64,000 nucleotides of DNA, taken from the NCBI GenBank assembly GCA_022711465.1, contig JAKLEZ010000003.1, forward strand, positions 1-64,000, given 5' to 3'. A program made the position numbers and the translations under genes. How positions within the stretch are numbered: position 1 is the stretch's first letter; each line of letters begins with the position of its first letter. The DNA is from Planctomycetota bacterium (GTDB taxonomy: Bacteria > Planctomycetota > Phycisphaerae > UBA1845 > PWPN01). The notes under the pieces are model-generated. The model worked only from the letters and a program-made list of their open reading frames with translations, was not told the DNA's origin and did not search any database. Shown one piece after another: positions 43,189 to 52,708 of this stretch.

Positions 43189-44658
43189 ATGAGTGAACGG
43201 GCCGCAATTGGCATACACACGTACGGAAACACGGCGCGACGCGTGGAGCTGCGTCAGGCGGGCCAGAGGATCGAAGTCGTCCGAATGGAGCGTCTGCTGC
43301 TGGATCGGCCGGGAGCGAAACCTCCGACTTCATCGGCAGGTCGGGCTCCCGGCGAAAGCCCGAGTCCTCCCGAGAACCCGCACCGAGGAAACGGCTCATC
43401 GCGAGGCATGACCACCGTTTTCGCATCCCTTCCCGCCCCGGATGTGATGAGTCGATGGTGGAACATGCCGGACGCCGACGAGCAGAGACTCCGGCAGATG
43501 GTCTCCCATCGTCTGGAGGCGGATCTGCCGCTGCCCATCGACCAGCTGACCTGGGAATGCCGAAGACTCCACGGTGCCCCGGCAGGCCCGCAGGGCCGAT
43601 GGGTGCTCACCCAGGCGGCTCCACGCGACCGGGTCGCTCGGGATATGGCTGCTCTCGCCGCCGCCGGTCTTCGTGTGGATGCCATGACCACCGAGGCCGA
43701 GGCCGTCGGGGCCCTGTATCGACACGGCATCAACCACTCCTGCCATCCTGGGACCGAGGGGATCGTCCTGGCCACGGCAGACGAGTGGGTCATTGCCGTG
43801 CTGACCGGGGGACTCACCCGATCGGTGCGCCGGATCCGCGTCGCGGCCGACGACCTGGACGTTACCTGTCGCGAGTGCCGTCAGGCGATCGAAGCGGAGG
43901 TCCCCCTTCGCGAAGTGCACCGGTTGCTGTGGTGCGGCTCGTCGGAGACGACCCCGGCTCGCCAGAAGGCGGCCGAGTCGTTGGGCCTGACGGTCGAAGT
44001 GGTCGAGCCCCACCGACAACTCGTGGAGGTCGGCGGAACCGCGCTCACTTCAGGTCAGCTTGCCGCTTTCGGCCCGGCACTGGGACTGGCGCTGGCAGGG
44101 CTGCTCGAGCATAACACGGTTATTCGCCTGGCCGGGCGCGAACAGGACAGGATCGAGGCCGGACGCAGGCGGGTCGAGTCGCTGCTGCGCTATCCGTGGG
44201 CGTGGATGGCCACGGCCATCGGTTTGCTCATCGTGACCCTGATCATCCATGTGGCTGCGATCAAATGGGAAACCCGGCAAATGCAGACCCTGCTGAAGGG
44301 ATGGGACAAGACCCAGTCAACGGCGGCCAGGATCGAGCCCAAGTACCGAGCCCTGCTTCGGCTGGAGAAGTACCGAATCGACGTCGAGGGCACGATCGCC
44401 GACCTGTGCCGCGTGGTCCCCGACAGCATTGTGATTTCCTCGATTCAGCTGTCGCGCGAGCAACGACTGGTCATCAAGGGCACGGCCAGCGACCCCAAGG
44501 CGATCTTCAAGCTGGCGGACGACCTGCGAACCGGCGAACGATTCGCGTCGGTGAATCCCGAACGAAGCGAACCCGGCCAGGGTGGCAGCTTCACGCTGAC
44601 CGCCGACCTGGCAGACGTCAGGAGGCTCACCGCCGGTCTCCCACGAGGTGGCCTATGA
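43189..44658 (+). CDS. gspL: GspL-like assembly protein (PilM plus PilN arrangement)
   Basis: 489 residues. Residues 1-330 form an actin-like PilM/GspL cytoplasmic domain. One membrane helix follows at about 337-360 (ATAIGLLIVTLIIHVAAIKW). Then comes a periplasmic ferredoxin-like PilN/GspL domain (SIVISSIQLSREQRLVIKGT, ADDLRTGERFASV). A Pro/Gly/Ser-rich insertion (residues 44-68) interrupts the first domain. It connects GspE to the inner-membrane platform. Its stop TGA overlaps the ATG of the next gene. Confidence 0.85.
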   Translation: MSERAAIGIHTYGNTARRVELRQAGQRIEVVRMERLLLDRPGAKPPTSSAGRAPGESPSPPENPHRGNGSSRGMTTVFASLPAPDVMSRWWNMPDADEQRLRQMVSHRLEADLPLPIDQLTWECRRLHGAPAGPQGRWVLTQAAPRDRVARDMAALAAAGLRVDAMTTEAEAVGALYRHGINHSCHPGTEGIVLATADEWVIAVLTGGLTRSVRRIRVAADDLDVTCRECRQAIEAEVPLREVHRLLWCGSSETTPARQKAAESLGLTVEVVEPHRQLVEVGGTALTSGQLAAFGPALGLALAGLLEHNTVIRLAGREQDRIEAGRRRVESLLRYPWAWMATAIGLLIVTLIIHVAAIKWETRQMQTLLKGWDKTQSTAARIEPKYRALLRLEKYRIDVEGTIADLCRVVPDSIVISSIQLSREQRLVIKGTASDPKAIFKLADDLRTGERFASVNPERSEPGQGGSFTLTADLADVRRLTAGLPRGGL

Positions 44659-45221
44659 ACATGAGCGATCGGGACAGGCGTGCACTGGTGCTCGGCGGAG
44701 TCGCGGTCGGCATGATCGCCGTGTACCTCGTCGCGCTCAATCCGCTGGTGAGCCGATACAACGACATGCTGGCCGACCATGAGCAAGCCGCGGCCAAGGT
44801 CGCCCGGATTCTCGGCGAGGAGCGCAAGGCCGCTGATCAGGCCCGGCAGATCGCCGAATGGGAGCGCAAGGCCGGCCAGCTCTCGGAGCCAAAGCCCTAC
44901 AGCGAACAGATCACGTCCGTGAGCTATAAGCTGGTGGCCGCCTATCAAGCCAGCGGCATGCAGGTGAAGAACTCGAACTGGACCCACCCGATACCCTGGC
45001 CGGATGACCGCACCCTGTCCTTGGCGACCATCCGCATCGACGCCGAGGCCGATTGGGAGAACGTCTTCAAGTTCGTCGCCGCGGTCTACCGGATCGAGGG
45101 CGTCATGAGCATCGACCGACTGGAACTGGCCGGCGACTCCAAGAAGCCCGGCCCGCTCACTGTGAAGCTGGCCGTCTCCGTCCTGGTTCGCAGCGAGGGT
45201 GACAACCGATGGGCAAGCTGA
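44655..45221 (+). CDS. gspM: GspM/PilO-like inner-membrane protein
   Basis: 188 residues, starting in an ATGA overlap with gspL. A single membrane helix (about 11-30, LVLGGVAVGMIAVYLVALNP) is followed by a short coiled coil (LADHEQAAAKVARILGEERK) and a ferredoxin-like fold (LSLATIRIDAEADWENVFKF), as in GspM and PilO. It partners GspL in the periplasm. Sequence identity within the family is low, so the call rests on topology and position. Confidence 0.8.
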   Translation: MNMSDRDRRALVLGGVAVGMIAVYLVALNPLVSRYNDMLADHEQAAAKVARILGEERKAADQARQIAEWERKAGQLSEPKPYSEQITSVSYKLVAAYQASGMQVKNSNWTHPIPWPDDRTLSLATIRIDAEADWENVFKFVAAVYRIEGVMSIDRLELAGDSKKPGPLTVKLAVSVLVRSEGDNRWAS

Positions 45222-45859
45222 CCTTCGTGAGCCAACACGCCCGCCGCGTCTCAATCGTCATGATGGCGGTTGCAGCGCTGATGCTCATCGACGGCGTGTA
45301 CCAGACATCCATGCATCTCAGGTGGCGGCATTGGCTTCCGGCGACGCTTGCCGCGGGTGGCACGACCACTCAGCCGGCCGGCAGCCAGCCGACCGAGAGC
45401 CCGCCGTCGGGCAGCCGGCCCGCGACCAGCCGGCCCGCGGAAACACGGCCCTCGGGCACCCGACCAGCCGCGACGCAACCGGCGGTCGCGCCCACGGCCA
45501 CGCAGGCAAAGGCAAGGCCTCCGGCCCAGCCGTCGGCGAACCCATCTGAGCCGCCGGCGGTGAGTGCCGCAATCAGGAAGCGGAGCATCTTCGCTCCGCC
45601 CCGGCCCAAGACCCCGAGGCCAACACTCACCGGTGTCCTGGGGCGTGTCGCGCTCTTCAGGACTGCCGACGGCAAGACCGTTGGCATCGCCGAGGGCGAG
45701 TCTGGCCACGGCATGAAAGTGAAGACGATCCGCGATTACGAGGTGGTCGTGGAGTACGAAGGCAAGACCGACACGATGAAGTTGTTCAGCGATCCAGGTT
45801 CCTCGGGATCGCCAGCACCGCGAACAGAAACCGAACCGGACCGAAGGAGTAGGCGATGA
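45209..45859 (+). CDS. GspC/PilP-like periplasmic linker protein
   Basis: 216 residues, overlapping gspM by 13 bases. One membrane helix lies at about 14-32. A 75-residue linker of Pro, Thr, Ser, Gln and Ala follows. The small beta domain includes KRSIFAPP, LTGVLGRVALFRTADGKTVG, a YEVVVEYEGKTDTMKLF strand pair, and a charged tail. This layout (helix, Pro-rich linker, HR/PilP domain) matches the protein that links the inner-membrane platform to the secretin. Which of GspC or PilP it is closer to cannot be decided by eye. It ends in an ATGA overlap with gspD. Confidence 0.78.
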   Translation: MGKLTFVSQHARRVSIVMMAVAALMLIDGVYQTSMHLRWRHWLPATLAAGGTTTQPAGSQPTESPPSGSRPATSRPAETRPSGTRPAATQPAVAPTATQAKARPPAQPSANPSEPPAVSAAIRKRSIFAPPRPKTPRPTLTGVLGRVALFRTADGKTVGIAEGESGHGMKVKTIRDYEVVVEYEGKTDTMKLFSDPGSSGSPAPRTETEPDRRSRR

Positions 45860-48800
45860 GTTCGTTCGTTCGAAAGTGCAGCGTAATCGGATGGTTGGCG
45901 TTGACGATCGTCGGGCTGGACATCACGCTGGCGGACGCGCAGGGCCAGCAGTCAACACAGGACAGACCGGCATCGGCACCGGCGGCCGCTCCGGCATCGG
46001 CGACCCGCGTGGCGCCCGCTTCCCAGCCGGCCACTCCGGCGAGAATACCCATCTCGTTTTCCAACACCCCGCTCAGCGAGATCGCCAAGTTCCTCACCGA
46101 ACGCATGGGCAAGCCGGTGATTGTCGCCAAGGAAGTGCAGAGCACCCAGGTGACGCTGGTCAACCCCAAGCCGATACCCGTAGAGGAGGCCCTCGATATC
46201 CTCGCAACCGCCCTGCACGAAGCGGGCGTGGCCATCGAGGAGCGCGAACGGACAATTCACCTTATTCCCATTGCCCAGGTCAGTCGAGCTCAGATCCGCA
46301 CTGTCCCGGCCGACGTTGATCTCGCCACGGTGAAACCCGCCAGCCAGATCATCCGCAAGATCTTCGAGGTCAAGCACTATGATCCCACGAAACTGGTGGA
46401 CGTGCTCAAGCCGCTGACTCCAAGCTACGGGCACATCACCGCCGAGCCATCCACCGGCCGGCTGATCGTGGTCGCCGCAGTCGAGCAGCTGAAGGTCATG
46501 GCCCAGGTCATCGCCGAACTCGACCGGCCGGACGTCAGCGGCGGCGAACTCCGCGTTTTCCCCGTCGAGCATGTGGATGTCTATGAGATCATCCCCTTGC
46601 TCCAGAAGCTGATCGCCGGTTACCTCGGCAGCGAAGTCAAGACCATCACCTCGGGCGGAACCGAGGGCAGCCCATCACCCGGTGGGCCGCCCTCCGGCTC
46701 GCCGAGCGATGGCCGACGACCAGGTGGCGGGCCGAGCGATCAGAGCAGCGCCGCCCCGGCATCGGCCGGAGCGATACTGGTCAAAGGCGAGAAAAAGCCC
46801 GTCCTGATCATTCCCGAGCCTCGCCGCAAATCGATCGTGGTCGCGGCCCCGTCCAATGTGCTTGCCCAGGTCGAGGTCTGGATGAAATCGCTCGACCAGG
46901 AGAAGCCGCCCAGCGCCCAGGAGGAAATCGTCGAAGTCCGGTACGGCAACGCCCAGGACCTCGCCACCCAGCTCACCGCAATGCTGAGCAATATCCCCGA
47001 CGAGACCCTGCGCAGCGCCCTGCGCATCTTCCCGTTCGCCGGATCCGGCCGACTCATGATCGTAGGCTCAGAGAAGAACCGGAGGATGGTCAAGGAGTGG
47101 CTCAAGGAAATCGACGTGCCGCCTGGTGAGCGGGTCACGCGAACGTTCAACCTCAAGAACGCCGACGCCCAGCAAATCACCGACAACATCAAGGAGCTGT
47201 TCCAGGACAGCACCGGATCACGCGGGTACAGCATATTCAGCGACTACTATGACGACTACTACTCCAGCCGGCGGCGGAGCACGACCGATCGGACCAAGGT
47301 CACCGTGACCGCCAATACGCGCAACAACAGCGTCACCGTGGCGTCCTCCCCCGAGATGATGGAACGGATTGCCAAGCAGATCGAGGAGTGGGATCGGCCG
47401 CTCGCCGGAGACGAGGCCGCCCCGCGGATCTTCCATCTCAAGTGCGCCGACCCGGACAAGACCAAGACCCTGCTGGAAAGCCTGTTCACCAAGAAAGACC
47501 GGCCGATCTTGGACTGGTTCGGGCGGATGACTTCCTCCGACGCTCAGGCCACACCCGTCGGACGGCTCTTTGGACAGTTCCGCTTCGAAGCCTACCCGGA
47601 AACCGGCAAGCTCCTCGTCGTCAGCAAGAACCCGGAGAACTACACCGTCATTGAGAAGATGATCGAGGAAATCGATCGGCCCCAGACCGTCGGACTACCC
47701 CGTATCATCCAGCTCAAGTTCGCCGACGCAGAGACCCTCGCGGAGCAACTCAATGCCCTGCTCAACGCCCCCGGCACGCCGACTTCGATCCTCCGTCGCG
47801 GCCACTTGGGCACCTTCATGGAGTCCACCGACAAGCAGTCACCCTTCAACTCCAACACCGACCAAGCCCGGAACCCGGCAGACCAGCAGAACAAGCAGTC
47901 CACCCCGACTCAGATGCAGTTCTGGTGGCAGAACCCGCCGGCCGACATCAAGGTCAAGCAACCCAGCAACCTGGTGGGCAAGCTGCGCATCGTGCCGAAC
48001 GTCGAGCAGAACAGCCTCCTGGTGGTCGCGCCGGAAGAATACGCGGAAGCCATCGACAAGTTCGTCCGCGACCTGGACAAGCCCGGCTACCAGGTCCTGG
48101 TCCGTGCGGTCGTCGCCGAAATCACGCTCAACGACTCGATGAGCCTGGGTTTCCGATTCTCCACCGATACCTCGGCCTTCACCACCGGCGATTCGCTCAT
48201 CACCGAGAACGCGCTCCGCGGCCTCCTCACCTACGACTACAAGGACCAGTTCGGCACACACCAGACGCTCACCCTGAACGTGCCTGTCAACAACCTCCTC
48301 AGTCTGCTGGGCAAGGTCACGAACCTCAAGATCAAGAGCGAGCCCAAGATCCTCACCGCCGACAACGTCGAGGCTCAGTTCTTCGACGGCCAGGACGTGC
48401 CATTCATCAAGAACACCCTGACCTCCGACGTCGGCTCGCAGACCCAGGCCTTCGACTATCGAGCGGTCGGCATGCGGCTGCGGGTTCGACCGCACATCAC
48501 CAAGGAGAAGAACGTCGACCTCACCGTCAATCTCGAGGTGTCGAACATCGTACCCGGCCAGACACTCTTCGGCGGCGCGATCATCGACCGCCGCGAAACC
48601 ACGACGCGCATCGTCCTCGAGGATGGCCACACCTTCCTCATCAGCGGAATTATACGGGAGCAGGACGGAACGATCGTCCGCCGGTTTCCCGGCTTAGGCG
48701 ATATTCCCGGGCTGGGCGAACTCTTCAAGCATCGCGAGACCACCAAGGTCAACACGGAACTGCTCGTTTTCCTGACACCGTACGTCATCGGCCCGCAGGA

Positions 48801-48930
48801 CCCGCGGGGGCCAATCGAATCCGTTCCTCAGGATCGGCTCGAGCGCCAGTTCCCGTCCGGGGGCGGTGTCGAGGATGTCCAGAAACCTGAGGTGGTCCCT
48901 GCCACCCCTGTCGGTGCCTTGATCAGATGA
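45856..48930 (+). CDS. gspD: Type II secretion secretin GspD
   Basis: 1024 residues, larger than usual (650-750). A signal peptide (about 1-28) and a Pro/Ala-rich stretch precede the N0 domain (SNTPLSEIAKFLTERMGKPV). Several N1-type repeats follow, each ending in a variant of VVAAVEQLKVMAQVIAELDR. Two unusual low-complexity insertions occur: a Gly/Ser/Pro segment near 265-300 and an Asp/Tyr/Ser segment near 455-475 (FSDYYDDYYSSRRRS). The secretin channel domain begins near 750 and ends with FPGLGDIPGLGELFKHRETT and ELLVFLTPYVIGP. It forms the outer-membrane pore. Its stop overlaps the next ATG. Confidence 0.95.
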   Translation: MSSFVRKCSVIGWLALTIVGLDITLADAQGQQSTQDRPASAPAAAPASATRVAPASQPATPARIPISFSNTPLSEIAKFLTERMGKPVIVAKEVQSTQVTLVNPKPIPVEEALDILATALHEAGVAIEERERTIHLIPIAQVSRAQIRTVPADVDLATVKPASQIIRKIFEVKHYDPTKLVDVLKPLTPSYGHITAEPSTGRLIVVAAVEQLKVMAQVIAELDRPDVSGGELRVFPVEHVDVYEIIPLLQKLIAGYLGSEVKTITSGGTEGSPSPGGPPSGSPSDGRRPGGGPSDQSSAAPASAGAILVKGEKKPVLIIPEPRRKSIVVAAPSNVLAQVEVWMKSLDQEKPPSAQEEIVEVRYGNAQDLATQLTAMLSNIPDETLRSALRIFPFAGSGRLMIVGSEKNRRMVKEWLKEIDVPPGERVTRTFNLKNADAQQITDNIKELFQDSTGSRGYSIFSDYYDDYYSSRRRSTTDRTKVTVTANTRNNSVTVASSPEMMERIAKQIEEWDRPLAGDEAAPRIFHLKCADPDKTKTLLESLFTKKDRPILDWFGRMTSSDAQATPVGRLFGQFRFEAYPETGKLLVVSKNPENYTVIEKMIEEIDRPQTVGLPRIIQLKFADAETLAEQLNALLNAPGTPTSILRRGHLGTFMESTDKQSPFNSNTDQARNPADQQNKQSTPTQMQFWWQNPPADIKVKQPSNLVGKLRIVPNVEQNSLLVVAPEEYAEAIDKFVRDLDKPGYQVLVRAVVAEITLNDSMSLGFRFSTDTSAFTTGDSLITENALRGLLTYDYKDQFGTHQTLTLNVPVNNLLSLLGKVTNLKIKSEPKILTADNVEAQFFDGQDVPFIKNTLTSDVGSQTQAFDYRAVGMRLRVRPHITKEKNVDLTVNLEVSNIVPGQTLFGGAIIDRRETTTRIVLEDGHTFLISGIIREQDGTIVRRFPGLGDIPGLGELFKHRETTKVNTELLVFLTPYVIGPQDPRGPIESVPQDRLERQFPSGGGVEDVQKPEVVPATPVGALIR

Positions 48931-50147
48931 TTCGAAAGACGTGGAACATGATCACGAGATACCCCCGGCAACACAGCGTTCGCGCTTCCCGACGATCAGC
49001 GCCCCTCCGGGCCGCTTGCCTGTGGCTCTGGGCCATGGGGGGGCTCGCTATGACCGGTTGCCACTCCGCCGGCACGGCCCCGACGATTGAGCCGGACCAG
49101 CAATCGCAGGCCGACCGGCAGCGGCAGCTCTTCGGCGAGTTCGATATACCACGCAAAATCGGCACTGTTGAAAACGTCGGTCTGCAGATCCCCGTCATCT
49201 CGCCCGACGGCCGGCAGATGCTTTACCTGCGGACCGACTGCGAGTCTCTCTCTCCGATGACCCTGCTCGGCTCGACCGCTCCGCAAGACACGCCTCCCGA
49301 AAGAACGCTCTCGATCTGGGTGCGACCGGTCGAAGGCACGGGAGTCGGCCAGCAGTTGTCGAAGTGCAGCTGGGCTCACTCGCCCACATGGTCGGATTCC
49401 GGGGCGGCCGTCGCATGCGTTGCGAGCAACCCGCCCCACTGCGATATCGTGCACATCGACATGGCCACCGGTAAAGCGACGATCCTCGGCCTTCTCGGAA
49501 CGGTCAATTGCCTTCCACGATTCGACGTTGACGACCGGACCCTGCTGTTTTGCTCGGGCGAGCGGGCCAAGGGGCCCTTCCACGTATACCGCCAGACGCT
49601 CGACGCAGCCCCGGTGGCCCTCTCTCCTCCAGGCAGCGATTGTCTATTCCCCGTTAGGTCAGAAAAAACCGGTCGCGTGCTCTGTGCACGAGCTGATACC
49701 AGGTACATGCACTGGGCGACTTGCGACACAGACAGCATCACCGACCTGATTCCGAAGTGCGGTCTGTCCGGCCGTCCACTGCTGCTTCAGACCTGGGCGG
49801 GGATCGCCTCGCCGCTTTCGCCCGATCGCGGGGCGGTTCTCTTCTTTGACACAGGACAAAACCGGATCGCCGTACTGCACGCCGCCCAGCGGCTGGTGCG
49901 ACGGCACCGGTCGGGCAGTATCGCCGCCTGCTGGATCGACGAGCAGACCATCGCCCTTGCAACCCCGGAGGCCGTTTTCGTCGTCAACACGACCACCGGC
50001 GTGAGCACCTCGCTCTTCAGCGGTTCGTGGATCCCCTCCCGCTACGTACCTTCGTCGCGCCGGCTCCTTCTCCTGGGCCAGGAACGAGCGGGGCGATTCT
50101 CTATCTGGGAGGTTGTGTTCAAGGGCGGTTCGGCAGGCACGACGTGA
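48927..50147 (+). CDS. Beta-propeller lipoprotein in the secretion operon
   Basis: 406 residues, starting in an ATGA overlap with gspD. A long basic N-terminus leads to a signal helix and the lipobox LAMTGC (C near 45). The body has TolB-like propeller repeats, for example VISPDGRQMLYLRTDCE, RFDVDDRTLLFCSGER and PLSPDRGAVLFFDTG. Translational coupling to the secretin suggests a role in the same machine, such as a pilotin-like or cargo-binding lipoprotein, but this is inference from position. No classical GspS pilotin is seen in the window. Confidence 0.8.
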   Translation: MIRKTWNMITRYPRQHSVRASRRSAPLRAACLWLWAMGGLAMTGCHSAGTAPTIEPDQQSQADRQRQLFGEFDIPRKIGTVENVGLQIPVISPDGRQMLYLRTDCESLSPMTLLGSTAPQDTPPERTLSIWVRPVEGTGVGQQLSKCSWAHSPTWSDSGAAVACVASNPPHCDIVHIDMATGKATILGLLGTVNCLPRFDVDDRTLLFCSGERAKGPFHVYRQTLDAAPVALSPPGSDCLFPVRSEKTGRVLCARADTRYMHWATCDTDSITDLIPKCGLSGRPLLLQTWAGIASPLSPDRGAVLFFDTGQNRIAVLHAAQRLVRRHRSGSIAACWIDEQTIALATPEAVFVVNTTTGVSTSLFSGSWIPSRYVPSSRRLLLLGQERAGRFSIWEVVFKGGSAGTT

Positions 50148-50236
50148 CGCCAGCGCCCGGGTCAGGCGGCAATGAGATGGGGCGCTCGGCCAGAGCTCGC
50201 TCCGGCGGGCCGGCCCGAGCGCATGGAGCAAACGAG

Positions 50237-50815
50237 ATGCGATCACTCTGGCGGCGAACGGATTGGTGGCCCCTGGTCCTCTGCTGGGCCCTGATCGGAT
50301 GCACTCGGTCATCGCCGCCGGAGATCCTGGTCTATCACCCCCCTGCCAAACGAGTTGTCAAAGAGACTACCGCGCCGCAGACCGTGTCCGACGTACCCCC
50401 ACCCGCCGCGGTAGAGCAGCCTCCACCTCCCCCTCCACTGGAGAAGAAGGTCGTGGCTACCCAGGCTGCACCGGTTGCGGAGCCACTCCCAGAACCGAAG
50501 AAGGAAGTCAGAAAGGAACCGACGCTCTTGGGCTCCTGGCGCATCTCCGAAATGGCTCAGAAGGGTCAAGTGATGCCCATGCCCGAGGGCATGCAGATGA
50601 CGCTCACCTTCGCCGAAGGCGGGACGGTAAGCATGTCCATGTCTGGCGGCCCAACGCCCGAAGGCCATGTCCGCCAGGGAACCTTCAGCTACGCCGACGG
50701 CCAGGTCACCATTTCCCTGGATCGAGAAACCAAGACAGGCAAGTGCACGTTCGAGGGCAGCGATCGCGTCACGCTCGAGTTTGACGAGGTGCGCATGGTG
50801 CTCACCCGTGTCTGA
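50237..50815 (+). CDS. Small lipoprotein with lipocalin-like C-terminal domain
   Basis: 192 residues from ATG 50237, with GGAG upstream; the longer frame upstream is Gly/Arg-rich. The signal ends in the lipobox ALIGC. A Pro/Glu/Lys-rich spacer (about 25-95, including several consecutive prolines) precedes a domain of about 85 residues made of beta strands: LLGSWRISEMAQKGQ, MTLTFAEGGTVSMSMSG, GTFSYADGQVTISLD and DRVTLEFDEVRMVLTR. This resembles a small lipocalin-like beta barrel. It lies 89 bases after the propeller lipoprotein and is probably the last gene of the secretion operon. Confidence 0.75.
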   Translation: MRSLWRRTDWWPLVLCWALIGCTRSSPPEILVYHPPAKRVVKETTAPQTVSDVPPPAAVEQPPPPPPLEKKVVATQAAPVAEPLPEPKKEVRKEPTLLGSWRISEMAQKGQVMPMPEGMQMTLTFAEGGTVSMSMSGGPTPEGHVRQGTFSYADGQVTISLDRETKTGKCTFEGSDRVTLEFDEVRMVLTRV

Positions 50816-50846
50816 CACTGGCAGGCGGATGCCGCCGGACGCTGCG

Positions 50847-52361
50847 TCAGGTCAGACGCTCAAGCAGGCGCCCGACGCTCTCCTTCGCATCGCCTAGGAG
50901 CATGATCGTCTTCGGGTCTCGGTAGAGCGGATTCGGCACACCAGAGTAGCCGGGCTTCTCGTCCAGGTTGCACACCGCGATTCGCCGGGCCTCGTGGGCT
51001 CGCAGGATCGGCATTCCTGAAATGGGTGTACCCGTTGCCTGGATCGCCACCGGATTCACGACATCGCAGGCGCCTACGACCAGGGCTAGATCGGTCTCGG
51101 CGAAATCGGCGTTGATGTCGTTCAACTCGCGGATCATGCCGTAGTCCACTTCCGCCTCCGCCAGCAGCACGTGCATATGCCCCGGCATTCGCCCGGCGAC
51201 CGGATGGATCGCGAACCGGACCTCCTTGCCCATCCGGACCAGGGATTCCGCGAGTTGGACGACCTCGCTCTGGGCGTCCGCAAGGGCCATCCCGTAGCCG
51301 GGGATGATGATCACCCGTTGGGCCTGTCTCATGATCTCCACGATCGCGGCAACCGGGTCGGCATGACGCACTGGGGACTCACCCTCCTTACCGGCCTCGC
51401 TCTTCGCCATCGCCGGCAACGAGCGAGGTGCAGTACCGTCATTCCCCGTTGAGGAGGCTGATGATTCTCCCCGCACCGCTCCGACCGCAAGAGCGGGCGA
51501 CAGCGTTGCAGAAGGCATGATTCCGGTAAGGACCGTGGCCAGTCGCCGATTCATGGCTCTGCACATGACATGGGTGAGAATCGACCCAGACGCCGCCACC
51601 GTCGCGCCGCAGGCAATCAACAGACGATTCCCGATCACGACACCGCAGAGGGCGGCCGCAAGCCCCGCAGTCGCATTCAGGAAAGAGATCAGCACCGGCA
51701 TGTCCGCGCCGCCGATGCGGATGGAGAACACGATCCCCAGCGAGACGGCCGCCATGGCCAACAGGATCACGCCCCCGACCAGGGTGACGCGGCTGCTGGC
51801 CACACCCGCGGTCAAGGCCAGCAGCAGCACGAGTGCGACGATGGTGGCGAGCACCAGGTTATGCTGTGGGAGGAAGGTCGGCGTCTGCCGAAGCCTGTTC
51901 GCGAGCTTCCCGCTGGCAATCATGCTGCCGCTGAATGTTGCGGCCCCGATGGTCAGGCCGAGAACAGCGGCGACCTTCTCGATCGGAGACAAGGCATGGC
52001 CGGTCAAACGCGTGAGCTCGACAGCCGACACCAGCAATGCCGCGACCCCCCCCGCCCCGTGCTGGAACGCCACCATCGCCGGAATGCCGACCATGTTGAC
52101 TCGGGCGGCCACCAGCCAGCCGACGACGGCACCCGCTCCGGCGCCGGCCACAACCAGGGGGATCTCCGTGATGCTGTGCCGATAGAGCACCAGGCCCATC
52201 GCGCCTAGCATCGCGAAAGCGGCGGCCAGGTTGCCCAGCCGGGCCCCTCGCGGCGTGCGAAACTGCGAGATCCCCAGAATCAGAACCAGGATGACACCAA
52301 TATCGATCAGCAAATGGGACATGGTTTCCACTGCCAGCATGCCGTCGGTTTCCTGTGACAT
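50847..52361 (-). CDS. pntB: NAD(P) transhydrogenase subunit beta
   Basis: 504 residues from ATG 52361 (AGGCAGGA upstream); the frame continues to 52415. The N-terminal half has about eight or nine membrane helices forming the proton channel (dII). The C-terminal 180 residues are the NADP-binding domain dIII, with PGYGMALADAQ, HPVAGRMPGHMHVLLAEAEV and NDINADFAETDLALVVGACDVVNP split across it. It couples hydride transfer from NADH to NADP with proton movement across the inner membrane. The linker between dII and dIII (about 310-355) is a longer polar stretch than usual. Last gene of a three-gene operon. Confidence 0.95.
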   Translation of the reverse strand: MSQETDGMLAVETMSHLLIDIGVILVLILGISQFRTPRGARLGNLAAAFAMLGAMGLVLYRHSITEIPLVVAGAGAGAVVGWLVAARVNMVGIPAMVAFQHGAGGVAALLVSAVELTRLTGHALSPIEKVAAVLGLTIGAATFSGSMIASGKLANRLRQTPTFLPQHNLVLATIVALVLLLALTAGVASSRVTLVGGVILLAMAAVSLGIVFSIRIGGADMPVLISFLNATAGLAAALCGVVIGNRLLIACGATVAASGSILTHVMCRAMNRRLATVLTGIMPSATLSPALAVGAVRGESSASSTGNDGTAPRSLPAMAKSEAGKEGESPVRHADPVAAIVEIMRQAQRVIIIPGYGMALADAQSEVVQLAESLVRMGKEVRFAIHPVAGRMPGHMHVLLAEAEVDYGMIRELNDINADFAETDLALVVGACDVVNPVAIQATGTPISGMPILRAHEARRIAVCNLDEKPGYSGVPNPLYRDPKTIMLLGDAKESVGRLLERLT

Positions 52362-52411
52362 TCCTGCCTCGCCGAGCATCCAAACACGGTCATTCAGGCA
52401 CAGTGCCCGCG

Positions 52412-52690
52412 TCACTTCTTCTTGAACAAGCTCAGCATCCGGTCCGTAATGATGAAGCCGCCGACCACGTTGAACGCAGCGGTCGCGAGCGCCGCAGCAC
52501 CGAACAGCTTCTCGACCGCGGTCGTCTCCGATGCGAACAACAGCAGGGCGGCCAGGATGGTCACCGCCGAGATGGCGTTCGTCATGGACATGAGCGGCGT
52601 GTGCAGCATCTGCGGAACGCGCAGGATGAGAAGGTAACCTGTCACGAAAGCCAGTAGAAAAACGACCAACATCAGTCCAATGTCAGCCAT
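52412..52690 (-). CDS. pntA2: NAD(P) transhydrogenase subunit alpha, membrane part
   Basis: 92 residues with three membrane helices: LMLVVFLLAFVTGYLLIL, AISAVTILAALLLFA and FGAAALATAAFNVVGGFIIT. The segment VPQMLHTPLMSMTNAISA is a hallmark of the PntA membrane part. In many bacteria this is fused to the NAD-binding part; here it is separate, as in Rhodospirillum. It begins 18 bases after pntA1 and ends just before pntB. Confidence 0.95.
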   Translation of the reverse strand: MADIGLMLVVFLLAFVTGYLLILRVPQMLHTPLMSMTNAISAVTILAALLLFASETTAVEKLFGAAALATAAFNVVGGFIITDRMLSLFKKK

Positions 52691-52708
52691 GGGCTATACC
52701 TCCCGGCC

